This document shows, in pieces, positions 62,335 to 64,000 of a stretch of DNA of 64,000 nucleotides. The position numbers and the translations under genes were made by a program. Source of the DNA: CAJXVA01 sp963761755 (GTDB taxonomy: Bacteria; Myxococcota_A; Polyangia; Nannocystales; Nannocystaceae). Numbering within the stretch: position 1 is the stretch's first letter; every line of letters starts with the position of its first letter. The notes below the pieces were generated by a model. That model saw only the letters and a list, made by a program, of their open reading frames with translations. It was not told the DNA's origin and did no database searches. The stretch is from NCBI GenBank assembly GCA_963761755.1, contig CAVXIC010000008.1, positions 124,001-188,000 of the forward strand. The letters run 5' to 3'.

Positions 62335-64000
62335 GGCGACACCCCCAGCAGCGCCGAGAGCACGGCGGCTTCGGCCAGCTCGGCCAGATCCGCGTCGGTA
62401 CCCGGTGGACGCGCGTCGCGACGCGCATAGCGGACGTTGTCGAAGCGCACGGCCTCCAGCTCCAGGTGGCGATCGGGATCGAGGGCGACGAACTCGACCC
62501 TCTTGCCTGCGAAGGTGAGGGTCGTGGTGGGCGTGGACCCGTCCCACCAGCCGCGGGCGAGGGTGCCGTCCTCGAAGGTGACGGCGTACTGCACCGGGGT
62601 GATGAAGCCACCGGACCGCTCCAAGACGACCACCGCCTCGTCGGCGACCTCGTCGGGGGCGTCGGTCTGGGACCACGTGCCATCGGCGGCGCGGTGCCAG
62701 CCCGCACCGGACCCGGCGGCGCGGTTTTCGACCCAGCGGACCGAGAAGGCGACCGAGTGTGGGGTGCGCAGCGCCTGCTGCAGCCAGTCGCGGACGTCGA
62801 GCGACGTCGACCCATCGAGCGCGACGCGTCCGTCCGGGGTCTCGGCGAGCCCTTCGACCAGCGTGTCGATGAAGTCCTCCGGCGTGGGGTGGGCGAAGCG
62901 AAACCGCTGGGTGTACGTGCGCATCGCATCGTCGAAGCGCGCGTGGCCGACCAGGTTTCGCAGGGTCCGCAGCGCCGCGGCCGTCTTGCGGTAGACGGTG
63001 CGGCCGTACAACCCCTCGACCTCGACGAACGCGTCGGCGGCCTGGTCGACGATGGCGGTCCCCTCCAGGCGCGCCATGTCCAGCCGCATCAGGTCGGCCG
63101 CGTCCAGCGTCTGCCCCAGGACACGGAGCGCCCAGCTACCGTCCTGGGAGTCGTCGAGCACCAGCGTGTTGGCGAAGGTGTTGAGGCCTTCGTCCAGCCA
63201 GGGGGCTTCGAACTCGTTGGAGGCCAGGATGCCCTGGAAGTACTGGTGGCCGAACTCGTGCACCGTGGTGAAGCGTCCGTCCAGGCGCAGCGTGAACGCG
63301 CGCTGCAGCGGACCGGGGACCTCCAGCAGGGGACTGCTGGTAAAGAAGGTGGGGTACTCCATGCCGCCGGCGCCGGCGGCCCTCGCCGGCGGGTGCACGA
63401 TCGTGATCGTGGTCCACGGATAGGGTCCGAAGCGGGCTTGCATGGAGTCCACGGCCTCGAGCAGGGCCTCGAGGTGGACGGGCGCGTCGCGCCAGGTCTC
63501 GGGGGTATGAAGCTGGCGGATGCGAATGCCGTCGTGGGTGGCCACGTGCTCGACGAACTGTGGCGAGGCTGCCCACGCGAAGTCGTGCACCATCTGGGCC
63601 TCGTAGGTCAGCTTGTGACCGGCGGCGTCGTCGTCCTGCGCGGTGCGGATCCCGGTGGCTCCGACGACCCACCCCTGGGGCACGTCGAGGATCACCCGGT
63701 AGTTCCCGAAGTCGGCGAAGAACTCGGCGTGAAACGTGAAGACGTGGTTGTTCCAGGTGCCGTCCGCCTGGAGGACCGCGAGCTTGGGGTACCACTGCCC
63801 GGCGAGCACGAAGTCGCGGGCGTAGCCGGTCCGGGCGAAGACCTCCGGCAGGTGGGTGGTGAACGCGATGTCGAGCTGAACCTCGTCGCCGGGGCTCAGC
63901 GGTGCGGGCAACTCGACCCGCGCGACGGTGGGGTCGTCTCCGGGCTGCAGCTGCAGGGCCCGCTTGCCGTCCACGGCCACGATGGAGCGGACCTCCACGC
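62331..64000 (-). CDS. M1-type metallopeptidase, N-terminus outside window
   Basis: The visible 556 residues are the catalytic and C-terminal parts of a gluzincin of the M1 class. The exopeptidase-like motif reads GGMEYPTFF. The zinc site is HEFGHQYF, with the third ligand Glu in APWLDEGLN 18 residues later. FGPYPWTTITIV precedes the active site, as in many M1 enzymes. The N-terminal beta domain is only partly present and any signal peptide is cut off. Substrate and location are unknown. Confidence 0.85.
   Translation of the reverse strand, partial: VEVRSIVAVDGKRALQLQPGDDPTVARVELPAPLSPGDEVQLDIAFTTHLPEVFARTGYARDFVLAGQWYPKLAVLQADGTWNNHVFTFHAEFFADFGNYRVILDVPQGWVVGATGIRTAQDDDAAGHKLTYEAQMVHDFAWAASPQFVEHVATHDGIRIRQLHTPETWRDAPVHLEALLEAVDSMQARFGPYPWTTITIVHPPARAAGAGGMEYPTFFTSSPLLEVPGPLQRAFTLRLDGRFTTVHEFGHQYFQGILASNEFEAPWLDEGLNTFANTLVLDDSQDGSWALRVLGQTLDAADLMRLDMARLEGTAIVDQAADAFVEVEGLYGRTVYRKTAAALRTLRNLVGHARFDDAMRTYTQRFRFAHPTPEDFIDTLVEGLAETPDGRVALDGSTSLDVRDWLQQALRTPHSVAFSVRWVENRAAGSGAGWHRAADGTWSQTDAPDEVADEAVVVLERSGGFITPVQYAVTFEDGTLARGWWDGSTPTTTLTFAGKRVEFVALDPDRHLELEAVRFDNVRYARRDARPPGTDADLAELAEAAVLSALLGVSP

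Overview
This 64 kb window is GC-rich and gene-dense and looks like chromosomal DNA from a myxobacterium (Myxococcota), most likely of the Nannocystis/Plesiocystis/Enhygromyxa side. The reasons are four Ser/Thr kinases (two with the HRDFKP catalytic loop), a DUF2330 protein ending in a MYXO-CTERM-like sorting tail, many Cys-rich or low-complexity lipoproteins, an NtrC-like sigma-54 activator, and an oxidosqualene cyclase with the sterol-type VSDCTAE motif. This assignment is inferred from gene content; no rRNA, tRNA, CRISPR array, prophage or insertion sequence was seen.

Layout. 1-4190: start of a BioA-like aminotransferase, a Ser/Thr kinase and a CstA-type transporter. 4280-4970: a Cys-rich lipoprotein. 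5062-11126: five tightly packed genes forming an unusual signalling module (winged-helix-like protein, helical protein, NtrC-like activator, TPR/histidine-kinase-like membrane protein, stand-alone receiver). 11146-12700: YciA-like thioesterase, small lipoprotein and a MutH-like nuclease, then hairpins and a strange purine-rich AT-richer island. 13481-22178: argB, a CNNM/CBS protein, oxidosqualene cyclase, methyltransferase lipoprotein, Yip1-like protein, and a DUF1501/DUF1549-DUF1553 pair. 22456-33660: a sulfur island in which YeeE/YedE halves, two SulP carriers, a persulfide dioxygenase-rhodanese fusion, a SoeBC-like/SoeA-like molybdoenzyme and its TorD-like chaperone could together take reduced sulfur to sulfate. 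33665-43760: secreted and lipid-anchored proteins, DUF2200, a CheA-like membrane kinase and a TldD/TldE pair. 43858-52547: YihY/BrkB, a second kinase cluster, CBM9-like and CAP-domain lipoproteins, MTA phosphorylase. 52603-64000: PfkB kinase, two paralogous ECF sigma factors, two TPR or Cys-tailed kinases, a repeat-bearing exported protein, a membrane protein and an M1-type metallopeptidase cut by the window end.

Two genome-wide habits stand out. Thirteen start codons have a TAnnnT hexamer 6-8 bases upstream, as expected for leaderless transcripts, while internal operon genes mostly start by 4-base overlap with the preceding stop. Eight places show apparent single-base frameshifts inside otherwise well-conserved genes; seven of the eight are an extra base, which makes sequence or assembly error the first explanation for several of them.
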